From Xiphydria camelus (Eukaryota > Arthropoda > Insecta > Hymenoptera > Xiphydriidae), in assembly GCA_963678675.1 (NCBI GenBank), contig OY783201.1:2862001-2926000 (forward strand): 64,000 bases of DNA, written 5' to 3'. Under the pieces are notes generated by a model, which saw only the letters and a program-made list of their open reading frames with translations, made no database searches and was not told the DNA's origin. A program made the position numbers and the translations under genes. Positions 11,507 through 22,850 of the stretch are shown piece after piece (the first letter of the stretch is position 1; each line of letters starts with the position of its first letter).

Positions 11507-13261
11507 AACCATCGGTGAAGTCGAATACGGCAAACCTCTTGTTGCAATTGCTTCAATGCCGTAAGAGTGTACATAAGGAAAAATAAATAGAGTTGAAGCA
11601 ACCGATTTGAAATTGAAACAATTGGATATCTACTCGAAACAATTACACCGTGAGGGTCGCCGTATTCAACCTCACCGGCGATTGAATGAAGCACATTTTT
11701 CTTCAGTGTATCGTCGAAAAACAATCCGCTGCGGAAAACGCGCACAGCAAAAAAGCGGTGTTAATTTTTTAACGGCATTTCATCAGTTCGGACCTATATG
11801 TACCGCATCTGGTGTCATCCCGTCTTACGCCGTTGTTATTTAACACCAAAAACTGGTCTATAGACATATATATATAGGTCCACACCGCAGAATTTTTTAC
11901 AGTGCACTCGACGATTAGACGGGAGGATCGATCGAGACGCGCTCGCGACCGCGATCACCCGCTCAATAACGATCCAGGAATACTTAGGGGCGTGGCAATC
12001 GTCGCATAATATCGATCGGAGGAGGCGCGGACCGGACTAACGTGTCACGCCGATCCGCCGCGCTCTGCTGCCATCCGTCGCGTCCCACGCTGTCGACGCC
12101 GCACATTTGGCGACGCTGCGCGCCTGGAAAATGCTCGCCGATGACACGCGCGTGTACACGACTATGCATACCCTCGCAGCGCGCGCTCGGTCGATTCTTT
12201 TCCAAGCGCCTCGCGCGCATAGCTATTCCGCCGCGTCGCGCGCGGCATGTCGGTCTTCCATTCAATTGTCGCAGGCATGCCTAGAAATTCAAGGCTGCCT
12301 TCGCAATACGCCGTAACGTAGGTATGTATACTCACGATCGCGGCATGTAGCGCGTTCTCGTATGCCCGTTGCCGCCGCCGCGCGCTCTCTTCGCCCTGCG
12401 CGAATGTGTGAACGTCGCGATCGAAAGTGCGACGCGGGGTATACGGTTTCTCTGCGTGCCACGCCGCCGTCGCCGATACCCTCGAACGCGGAACGCGCTA
12501 CAGGTGCGCGCATTCGATAGATTATTCCGCCGCGCGCGCGGTGGGTATTTTTCCCCGAGTATCGTTACGCGCGCCGCCCCCGCGAATAAAAAGCCGGCGA
12601 GTCCTTCCTGCGCCGCGGCCAATTCGACGCCTTCCGGTTTTTACGCGCGATTCCGCCACGGTGAAATTTCACCGGCGAAGAGAGGAGAGAGAGAGAGGGG
12701 GCGTGGGGGGGGGGGGGGGGGGCGAGGGGAAGAGCGAGTCGAAAAAGTCTGGAAATGAAGCAAAAATTCCTCGGCAATTATTTACGGGTGATGGAGCAAA
12801 TGTAAACAAATTCTCCGGGAATTTTTCTCCCAGCGCGCGTTTTTAGCTGGTTTCATCGAGAATTTCTAGCGCGCCGGCGCGTTTCTCTCGCACGAATGAA
12901 CGTTAATGCGAATCGACGTTTATTTATTCGGATCGATTTGTCGTTCACTTGCATCGCGAATCGCTATTTAACCGCGTCTATTTCGGAAACAGGTTTAGCC
13001 TAAATCGTAAGTACTCGTTTAGGCTTACAATAGGTCGATTTTCCATTGTATCGAGACCCTATATTGAGCCTAAAATGATCCGTTAGCGAACATTTTACCA
13101 ACTCAAGGTCCAAAAAGTAGGAGTTTATATAGACTTAGTATTAAAAACATCAAAATACGGGTAAAATTTCGAGTCGTGCGGATTTTTTCTTCGATTCATC
13201 GTACAACCGCTCGTTTGCCCGAGCATCATTCTTCTGTCTCATAACGATCGTCGTCATTACT

Positions 13262-13295
<34 letters not shown>

Positions 13296-13632
13296 TCATC
13301 CCGTGTTATTTTCATTCGATCTACGACTAGCGTGACAAGCACGGTCTCATAGCCTTGACAGTCGACCCGACCACTCTCCTCACCCAACGTCTATAAAGAG
13401 CTCGCGCGCGCGCGGTACAATATCGCACGAAACCACTCGACGGACTCCTCCATCGAAATCGAATCGACCTCCCCGAAACGCACCCAGTGAAAAAATTCTC
13501 GCCTATAGAAATCGCGCGGACGCTGCGTGAAAACGGATTCGACGAAAATCTCGCGGAGCGATCGGCTCCGCGGCGCACGTCCAAGGCATATGCTCGTTCG
13601 CCCGGTAATGCTGGTGACCCCGGGGATCCCCG
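11507..13632. other. GC-rich DNA without a supported gene
   Basis: Contains a guanine run at 12705-12722 and an ATC trinucleotide repeat at 13272-13300. Open frames at 12000-12850 overlap on both strands and give low-complexity translations. Nothing else was recognised. Confidence 0.4.
13272..13300. repeat. (ATC)n microsatellite
   Basis: About ten CAT/ATC units, preceded by imperfect units. Confidence 0.9.
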
Positions 13633-14041
13633 CGTAAAAAAAAGCATGACTAAAGGATGGCGAAAGTCTGGGAAAAGTTGAACCAAAAAAGTACGACTAG
13701 GGATCGTATCCCAGATTTTCAGTCAGATGATTTTTTCATATCTGCTGAAAAGTAAATTTTACTCGACTTACATTTTTGATTCAGTTCTATTGTGTGGGTT
13801 CTTCATTATAAAACTATAGTGACTTGTTCGGTTTTAGAATATAGTTCATCGGTAATAATTAGAAAGTTTAATGAAATAATAAATGGAAACAATATCAACT
13901 GACAAACAACTGAACTCCAATTGAAGAGCGCATCGTTGAACGACTGAAAGTCTGGGATACGATACGTAGCCGTACTTTTTTGGTTTAACTTTTCCCAGAC
14001 TTCCGCCGTACTTTAGACATACTTTTTTTTTACGCGTGGAT
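13633..14041. mobile_element. MITE with roughly 95-bp inverted arms
   Basis: The left arm 13633-13728 and right arm 13947-14041 are inverted repeats. Shared words include GAAGTCTGGGAAAAGTT, AACCAAAAAAGTACG and ATCGTATCCCAGA. The loop of about 220 bp is AT-rich and non-coding. The arms are longer than in the other MITEs here, so this is a separate family. Confidence 0.7.
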
Positions 14042-16038
14042 TTAGAAAAATCACCGAAAAACCAGCGGCTAGATTTCTCGAGGGAACAAGATCGATCGGT
14101 TTCTTCTTCCTTTCGATTTGGCAATCTCATCGACGCAACACGCGCAGCGCGATGACGGGGGGGGCGGAAGAAAACGAAAGTCCTCCGCGCTCGCGCGCTC
14201 GCTAAATTCGCGGCGCGCGATTTCTCCGTTCGACGCTCGATTTTATGGGGAAGCTCGCTCCTCGACTGTGTTTATTCGAGCAAAAAAATGGATGCTAACG
14301 AGATCGCGGTGGCGGCTGCTCGCTTTTATTTACTCCGTAGATAGTTTTTCCGCGGATGCCGATAGAAGTATTATCCATAAGTGCTGGACGAATGCTATTT
14401 TTAACGGTCCACTTCACCTCAATGACTTCAATTTATACAGAAGCCTGTAATTTAAATAGAAGTCGTCTCCCCGGATATGCTCTTAATTCGTTCCGCGTCG
14501 TATCTTCGTCCTCACCGTTCACCGGACGCACGATTCGCGCCCGGTCTTTTTCTTCTATTTTTTCCCCGACGCTACATTGCACCCGTATACAATGTTCCCC
14601 GTTGCCGCGCGCAGGAGACCACGACAGCCGGTCGTCGCGCGGGACAGAGACGCCACGAAAACTCCGCGAGAGACCGCTCCGCTCGCTATTTTTGGGTAAG
14701 CTTCTTCAAGGCCAGCGCGGCCGGTGCTCGGCGCTCTTTTTGCGAGGCAATTTCGGCACCCGGAGGGCATCGCTTTAAGTGGTCTGTTCCGCGTTCGCGA
14801 GGGCCAAGAACGCGGCGGCGGCGGCGGCCCCGAAGCGGGCGCGTTTTCCAGAAATAATGACCCACTGCGGCGCGCGATCGGGAGAGCACTGAATCGCTCG
14901 GCGCTCGCTAGAGAGGACTTTACAGGAAGGAGTCACGCGCTCCTCTCTCACTCTGGCGACTCGAGAAAATATTCCGATCCGAGATGGAGAGTCGGATCAG
15001 TCGCGCTTCGTCGTCGTCGAGGGGAAAAACGACTTTCGATCGTTGGGAAAGAGTAGGCGCTTCGCCTCTTACGAACGTGTAATCTCGTCTTGATTTATGG
15101 CGCCTAGGATGTACGGAGTGTTACGTGCCCGCTAAACCAAGCGAGAGGGCCGCGAATGGCGATCTCCTGCTCGCGGCCCCATCACGGCTGCCACGCGCGC
15201 GCGCGCGCGACGCTGCCTCTTCCTCCTTTTCGGGTCGAGCGTATGGGAGAGTCCCTCGAACCCTCGACGATGATCTCACTCCCATGCCCAACCGGCGAGC
15301 GAATTCCGGGGGAAAAAAACGATCCCGAACGACCGCGCGCGTATATCGTGCATACGTACCTACACTACAAAATTTTGCGATGTGGACCTGTAATATATAT
15401 AGACACGGTGTCCAGCGGTCAGGGAATTCTGGAAAAGCTGAAATTGTCAAGGAATTATGTGGATCGGGAAAAAGTCATGGAATACTCAGAGAATAAAAAT
15501 TTTTCTGGAATTTATCGAAAATACTCAGATTTCACAAATAGCTCGATACCTAAGACTGTTACAATTATTAAGAATTCATATAGAATTCTAAACAAAATTG
15601 TTCCATATTACGTATATATTATATACAACGTATCTAAGTTATTTTCTGTTCTAAAGAAGCCATTAAATGATAATATGATTTGGCAAAAAATTAAATTATT
15701 TTAATATTTAGTTCTCAGTTCGCATAACCCGTTCTATGAATATTAGTAAATTTGTTCATCCGCCGAAAAGCGATTGACGCGTAACTCGAATCACTATTAT
15801 CTCACCAATCACCTGTGAGCTTTTGGCTCTCACATTTGTATAATACTTTTTTGAAGATCACGCTCTTATCTACGATAAAGCCTCATATCGATATTGGCCA
15901 AAAATTCATTCGTGTTTCTCCCCTGGCGAGTAAATTTAGCCTCACACGGTATAAGTCCGCACCGGCGAAATGGTCTTAAAAATCAACGCCACTTTTTTTC
16001 ACCGTGTATCTAAATTCGCGTCGTCCTTTCTCTTCCAG
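14042..16038. other. Gene-free stretch upstream of the first recognised bZIP exon
   Basis: GC-rich at 14480-15060. At about 15405-15540 there are degenerate repeated units around GTCAGGGAATTCTGGAAAA. A diverged MITE lies at about 15780-15955. The first recognised bZIP exon needs an upstream exon ending in phase 1, and I could not identify one here. Confidence 0.4.
15780..15955. mobile_element. MITE family H, copy 1 (left end degraded)
   Basis: Shares with 59854-60072 the blocks CTTTTGGCTC, TATAATACTTTTTTGAAGAT, TATCTACRATAAAG and CCTGGCGAGTAA. The left terminal repeat is diverged or missing. Confidence 0.55.
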
Positions 16039-19000
16039 GGAAGCAGGGCAAGGATGGACCGGAGGAGAAGAAGGACGCCGACGGCGAGCTTTGGGGCAAC
16101 GTGGAAGCGCAGGCCGCCTTCTTGGGGCCGAATTTGTGGGACAAAACTCTTCCCTACGATGCCGACCTGAAGGTATTGAACCATGTATGTACACAGACGC
16201 GGGACGGTAAGCCCTCAGCCCATCAGCTGAAACAAAATTCGCATCCGCGACGGCGGCGTGTTGTTGAGTGCTGCTTGCATCCGCTCACCGTAACCTGATC
16301 GAAATAATCGTCGTTCGTCGAGTCGTTTGAGAGATTTCATAACCCACATTCATTTCGGCCTTTTGAGAACGTCCAGCGACGAATCGATTTCTCGCTGAAA
16401 ATCGAGGGAGGAAGTGCCCGAGTCCGCGAGCACCGCATAATTCTATTTCGGTTGACGTGTTCCGCCTGACGTGCGCGAACGCGTGTGTGATAACCGCCCG
16501 GCATGTGCTCGCGTGCGTGCGTACTTGCATGTGTATACTTTTTTTGTGTATGGTCCTTAACACTCGTTCGACGGGATGTGCGTGCATGCGAGACGTCATT
16601 GCGTTTTCGGGGAGACCAATCCGGCGTGGGACGACGAGCTGTCGCCAAATTTTCGTGCAATTGCGAATTAATTGGAAAGCGTACTCGGATGTCTTCCACG
16701 GTCTCTTCGAGGTTCTCGATTCGACGCGATTAACACGAGTCCTCGCGAATATCCGCTTATTCTCATCCCTTTCCCTCGGTATCGAAGCCGCTCGTTGACG
16801 ATCGAAGGGCGCTCTTGTAAATTAGCGACGGGTCGCACAGGTGTGTCGCTCTCGTGCGTAACGAGATGTAGGCTAGTCCTTATAACGAGCTCCGTTGTTG
16901 GGCGACAATTTATATTTCCGATAGCCAATTTAATTCTTGACGCAGAGCGTGAGCCGTTGAGCGCTCGATTGTAGATTCGCCTGTTCGATCGTGCAGGGGT
17001 GGCTATGCGCGATCTCAGAAGGGGGTGGAAGGAGGAGAGGCAGAATTAACATCACCCTTACGATTTACGGAGAATCGAATATTCTTTTGAGCAATACAAT
17101 TATTGTGTGCCAACGAGAAATACAAATTATTTTTTCACACTTTTAACCGCATCGGTTATTTTACAGTCATTATATATTTTCAATCATTTGTTTAAGAGCC
17201 AGTGACCGCAGCACTTTGCCGAGTCGAGCAATTTTTTTTTGTCGAACCAACTCAACCTTTCCATCGGCGTCTGCATCGATACCGCGTCGCCAATCGAATG
17301 GAAGTATCCGCAAAGATCTTGAACTTCGACTCCAGCGTCGCGAATTGAACTAGATCGAAATAATATGGCTTGCAATTCGCGGTAGCTGCACGAGCGAATT
17401 AACCGGGCGCTCGGGTCAATACGCGAAACGCGTCTGGGGACATCGCGATAAATATCGCATCGCCGATCGAGAGAGACGAGGATCGGCCGATGACCCCGTT
17501 ATGCCGATCTCCCGCACCTGTCCGCGCGATGCGATCGACGAATCGAATCTCCTCGCGTTCCTTTCCATCTCGAGCCGACTCGCTCGACTCTTCTCCGATC
17601 CTCTCCCGCGCATCCTTTCGATCGTCGCAAGGACGAAACGCTCGGCGCGTTCCCGCACCTCGTAGCAACGCGATGATTTCCGGACGCGTGTCGTCGCGCG
17701 CTGCATGGCACTCACACCTCGCTCGTTTTTTGCTCCAACTTCTTTTTTACACGCAAAAGGATCATTATCCCATCCTCGTCCGCATCCTGACGCCTGCGAA
17801 GAACCCGTGCGTTAACAGGCGGAACCTGTTGCGCTGGAGAACCCTCGCGTTGCGTTCTGCGACGCGCCCGTGACACCGATGGAAATGCGGTAGACGGAAA
17901 TCTCGGTAAACAGTACTCGACGACTCCTCGGTCGACTAGACAATTCGATCGATATCGAATTATCGTTTCATTTGCGAAATTCCAACGTCCGACATTGCTA
18001 AAAGGCGAGCGGCTGACAAAGTGTCACGCGGGCGCGCAGCTTTCGTCTGCAGGCGGTACAGGAATCGAGAGACGATTAGCGCGGGAACCGGCGAAACGAT
18101 CAAACGGCAGTTCCCGACACTTTCACCTCGCGTCGTTACGCGGACCCGCAGGAAATGCAGTTTTTCTCCGTCAACCCGCACGCTTCCCGATCAACCGGTA
18201 TTATCTCGGCACATAAATTGCCAGTGTGTGCATACAGAAGGAACCGTCTTATCGCGCAGTGATACGAAGGCAACGAAGTGGGCGTGGCCCTGCCTCGAAA
18301 TACGCCGCGCTACCCCTTTCTTCGACTTTCTCTGCTCGCTATTCGGACTCCCGATCAATTCGGAGAATTTACAACCGAATGCTCAACGAGGGAGGAAAAA
18401 GACTTCCTGCTTCCGTGTCTACATCGGACTGGCGATTCGTGACGCGATAGCGGACGACTCGCGGTTTCCCCTCTCGATCGCGTGGAGCGCCACGCCGCGA
18501 GCCGACGCGGAACCGCGAACCCAGTTACTCGCGGAGTCCTCGGAATCCCTGGAATCCTCGGAGGTGCGCGAGAGTGGGTAAATGTCGAGTTCGAGCGCAA
18601 TCGAGAAAAGTCCAACATCTCGTGGCCTTTCCCGGCGCGCTATCGATCTCCGCACGGGGGAACCTTGATTCCTCATTGACACTTCTTGCCCGACGCGGGA
18701 CCTTGACTTTTTGTCGCTGCAATAAAGTCGATGAACAATGCGGTTGCTGTCGAAATCGCCGTCGTCGGTGCGACTGGGAAACGGGGAACAGGATCGGGAC
18801 GCGCGGCTAACGCTCGATGGACGGAGAACAAAAATAGCAACAGTCGCTGTCCGGTCGGCGCTGGTCGAATCAAGCACCGAAAGCGATAACGAATAGGGGC
18901 GGTTGCTACAGGGACGCGAGTAAATCGTGTTCGCACAGCGACGGTTAGCGTGCGAATATAACTTGTTCGCGTCCCAACAGCGATCATCGCTATCGGTACT

Positions 19001-21117
19001 CAATTTCGTGTAAGAATTCTATCATCGCTGTCGAGACGGCGATCAATGCTGTCCAAAAAGTGAGCATCGCTATTCTTTTTCTCCGTGTGGACGTCGGCGA
19101 TGCGGGGGTACGTCCGGGGGGTTCACCACGGACGATCGTTCCTAGCTGAAAAAGTTGTCTTCTAAAATTTCGCCGGCTGATCAGCACCCGTCCATTTCCA
19201 CTTCGTCGCTCGCCCCGCCCGCGTTTCACCAACGACTCGACGAACGATAACGCCATTCTCTCTCGTGCTTGCGCTCCTGTTGATCGTCCCGAATAACTAG
19301 ACCAGTGTTTGTGTACGTTGCATGCTTCGCCACAAAATTGACCACAAGAGTCCTCCTCGACTCTCTAACAACCGTAAGCACCGCGGTAAAGCTTCCCGTC
19401 CTTCCAGTACGTGGACCTGGACGAGTTCCTCTCCGAAAACGGCATCCCAGTCGACGGGGTGGCCGGGGGTGGTCAGGGCACGATGCAGGGCGGTCAGCTG
19501 CACAAGATGAACAATAGCGATGCTGGAAGCCATCAAGGCCCAGCGAGCCTACACCTCGAACCGGTCACCAAACGCGAGAGATCACCCTCGCCGAGCGAAT
19601 GTTGCTCGCCGGACACCCTCAACCCGCCATCACCCGCAGACTCCAGTGAGTACATCCGCTATGACCATGTACGCCCTACATTCGCCCCCAACACCGACAC
19701 CCCGAAGTGGACTCGGGAGAGAAGGAGTTTCGTGATCCCTTCCCGCTTGCTTCCGTTTCCAAGGGGGCTGCAATATAGCTTAAGAGACGTGGTGCGGTAA
19801 GATCGAGACGGATCGTCTGGAATATGTGTATCATTTTACGACGGAGAGAAATTAATTTTTGTTTTCGAGCATCAATAATCGCCAACCAGTCTTTCGGACT
19901 ATCCATTTCGATAAAAAGCATCTTCTCCGGCCCGAGTCCACGGGTCGTATAACGTGAACCGGATGTCGAGGGCAACACGGAAGGAACTTACCAAACTAAC
20001 GTGACCGATATCGATTCCTTTGCGCGTGACAGCTTCCGAGGACTCGATACGAATACAATATGGCTTGTCTCTTGTAGCGCTCTCGATGGCATCATCGGGG
20101 CGAGACTTTGATCCTCGCACCCGGGCCTTCTCCGATGAGGAACTCAAGCCCCAGCCGATGATCAAGAAATCTCGGAAACAGGTGAATCTCTTTTCCGTCC
20201 TCTCTCTCTTCGCCGGCTCCGTCGTCGTCGACGGGATCCGCGCGTTTCGTCTGCGGGCAGTTTGCAGGAAGCTCGAAATATCGCTTATCGCGTTACGCTC
20301 GTGTGACTGAGCGTCTCGGAGAAGAGCAGAACCTTCTTGCTGGTTGCTTCTTGCGTACCATCCCCGCGTTCAAGTCGCCCTGCGACAATCGCGAGTCGTG
20401 ACGACGACTTAATATCGACCCGTAACCTCTGTTCCATTTGGTGCCCCAGTTCGTTCCGGATGATTTGAAGGATGACAAATACTGGGCGCGTCGTAGGAAG
20501 AACAACATGGCGGCGAAGAGGTCGCGGGATGCGCGCCGCATGAAGGAGAATCAGATAGCTCTCAGGGCTGGTTTCCTCGAGAAAGAGGTGAGTTGCTTCA
20601 ACTTGCTGGTCGATGCTCCCTTCCAGTCTAATCAGCTGGTAGTGGATGTGAGTTATTGCATTTTTCTTATTCGTCTCAGTAGCTATCTTCTCTGTAGTTA
20701 ATTTCGATATCGCTTCAACGAGAATCATTATTTCTCGTAGAAAAATACGTTTTACCGCGCGGCATAGGATGGTCGATCATAGAAAGATCGCGCGTACATC
20801 TTTATTATAATGCGCGACGCAGTAAAACCATTCGAATTTCTAGTCAAATTTAAAAATCACATCGCAAGAGACTTTCCTCGATCGACCACTGATTCAGTTC
20901 TCAGCTGCAGTTTTCTCCGAAAACAAAGCCAGAGCGAGCTCGATTTCTAGATCATAGTCGCGTGCCTGTGTGCGACTTATTATACAAGGACGCCGTATCT
21001 AATTTTTCTCGCATTTCACGCCTGTTGCAGAACATGGGTCTTCGGCAGGAGTTGGACCGGTTAAAGAACGAGAACATGCTTCTACGCGATAAGCTCAGCA
21101 AGTATACGGACGTCTAA
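16039..21117 (+). CDS. Pdp1: PAR-domain bZIP transcription factor (Pdp1/HLF type), five 3' coding exons; 5' partial
   Basis: Exons are 16039-16172, 19408-19645, 20078-20181, 20450-20587 and 21031-21117 (TAA). All junctions are AG/GT and the phases agree, giving 232 residues. The first exon carries [15 protein letters not shown] and the second opens with [12 protein letters not shown], two hallmark blocks of PAR bZIP proteins. The third exon holds the PAR segment [21 protein letters not shown]. The fourth has the extended basic region ([20 protein letters not shown]), and the last two form the leucine zipper. PAR bZIP proteins bind DNA as dimers in the nucleus. In Drosophila, Pdp1 acts in the circadian clock, in growth and in muscle gene control. 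Exon 1 needs an upstream exon ending in phase 1, which I could not locate, so the N terminus (usually isoform-specific) is missing. The family call is firm. The symbol rests on this being the insect member with these blocks. Confidence 0.9.
16173..19407 (+). other. Large intron of the PAR bZIP gene
   Basis: Runs from donor GTATTG to acceptor CTTCCAG, phase 0. GC-rich in the second half. About 18960-19090 has several variants of the word GCGATCATCGCTATC and ends TTTTTCTCCGTGTG, like the MITE ends elsewhere, so a degraded transposon is possible. No other exon was recognised. Confidence 0.6.
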
Positions 21118-22850
21118 CCAATGGCCGACGTTGGGTCTCCGCTCCACCACCACCACCACCAACACCACCACCGCCACCATCACCATTACCACCACCAACT
21201 CTTCCCTACATAGGATTACGTCCCATCCGCAGGAAGAAACAGAAACGCAAAAGAAGACAGTCCTCTCGACCTTCTCCCCTCTCCCTCGACCACCCCTCCG
21301 CTCCCGTAATCATCACCAGTTGCCTTCCATCCACCCCCCACACCCATTCATTCCCCAGCAGCCTCACTTGTATATAGTTATATGTATAGTTAGATTATAT
21401 ATAATATCGATATCATATTATAGTATGAACAATACTAGAACGATACCTGTATTTACGTTTAATGAAAAAAAAGCATACACACAGGACACGCGTACACACG
21501 AGGCAAAAGAACACGGAAACGTACGTACATTTACGTATACACATATAAATGTGGCGATAATACAAAAGGAGAAAGAGAGAGAGAGAGAGAAAGAGAGCGA
21601 GACGCGTAAACCCCGATATATGTGTGCACATGTTGTATGTACAGAGCTAATTGCCGCACCGCGTCGAATCCGTTTGAACGGGAGTCACGAAAAATAACAC
21701 TCGGACGGACATTTTTTGATCCGTTCGGTCGACTTGTCGCTCTTTTTTTTCCATCCTTTCTTTCTCTCTCGCAGAAGACACCCTGTTTGTAGAGATCGAC
21801 GCGAGAGAGGCGAACACCCTCGATCCTTTTATCTCTTCGTACTGCGGCGGCACCAGGATCGATATGAAGCAAATTGTACATTGCGTGTTCGTGGTTTTTA
21901 TCATGACGTTTCTATTGTTACTCGGACGAGACGCTTTTTGCCTACAGCCCACTCAGCAGCGTCGGCGCCGTTTGTTTGTATAGATTGGTGTAGACAGTCG
22001 CGAGTACATATTTAGGGATTTGCAGGGCTCGGTACACCCGTGCACCAATGTTACCACCACGCCCCTTAAGGCGGATCGCGCGAGACGTTTTTACGGTAAA
22101 TTTGCGAGCTTACTTTTGGTGCCTTTTTCGGGCGCGGGGTTTACGCGCGCGTCTCGGACGCGTTCGCGAGATACGGCAAATCGGAGCTCGTGGTTCGTGG
22201 GGGCGCGACATCGAGTGTAAATACGAGAATCAGAGGAACGGGAAGGAGCTACGAATCACGAGTCTTCGAGTCGCCTTGCCGTCGGCGCGCGACCGGAAGG
22301 CGCGTCGCGAAGAGAATAAGAGAAAGAGTGCGAAGAGTTCGCGCGTGCTTGCTGGAATGATTGAACGGGCGAATGAGCGAGAGAATGGTTGCGCGATTGA
22401 GAGAGAGAGAGAGGGGGAGCGGGGGAAATGAGAGGAGGAAGGAGGAGAAGAGCTCGATCTCGGGTGGGGGCAAACAAAATGTAAGAGACGGGACAACGTT
22501 GAATACGACGTTTTCTGCGCACGATTCTAGCTCCTAGTGTTCTCCCGAAGGGTTAATATTCTAGCGTATCCACGTGGTGATGGTACACAGTGATTCTAGT
22601 TGTTTTATCATAAGATAGAGAAGTACTTTTCTTAGTTTAGTTCGCGGTAACCGCGAGGTACTCGAGTGCGCGGAAAGCGTCCGAAGCGACACGTCTCGCA
22701 ACACACCGGCTGATGTCGTCGAGCGTGAGACGCGTCGTCGTCGCGATCGACGATAATAATGACGATATAATGGTTGAATTTAATAAGGTGGCTGCTGAAG
22801 CTCTAGCCTTCTCTTTTTAAGTTTTTAGATGTTTATTTTGTTCGATGGGG
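21118..22850 (+). other. Probable 3' UTR of the PAR bZIP gene
   Basis: Follows the TAA with no further splice-bounded exon. It contains a CAC-rich stretch at 21143-21205, GA-rich tracts at 21570-21600 and 22400-22415, and AT-rich patches. No canonical AATAAA stands out, so the 3' boundary is a guess. The first 31 codons after the stop stay open in the same frame (see findings). Confidence 0.4.

Noticed and set aside
21131..21697. 188-codon Thr/His-rich open frame after the bZIP stop
   Set aside because: It is a frame-shifted reading of the CAC-rich 3' UTR and AT-rich DNA beyond it. No start context or conservation signal is visible.
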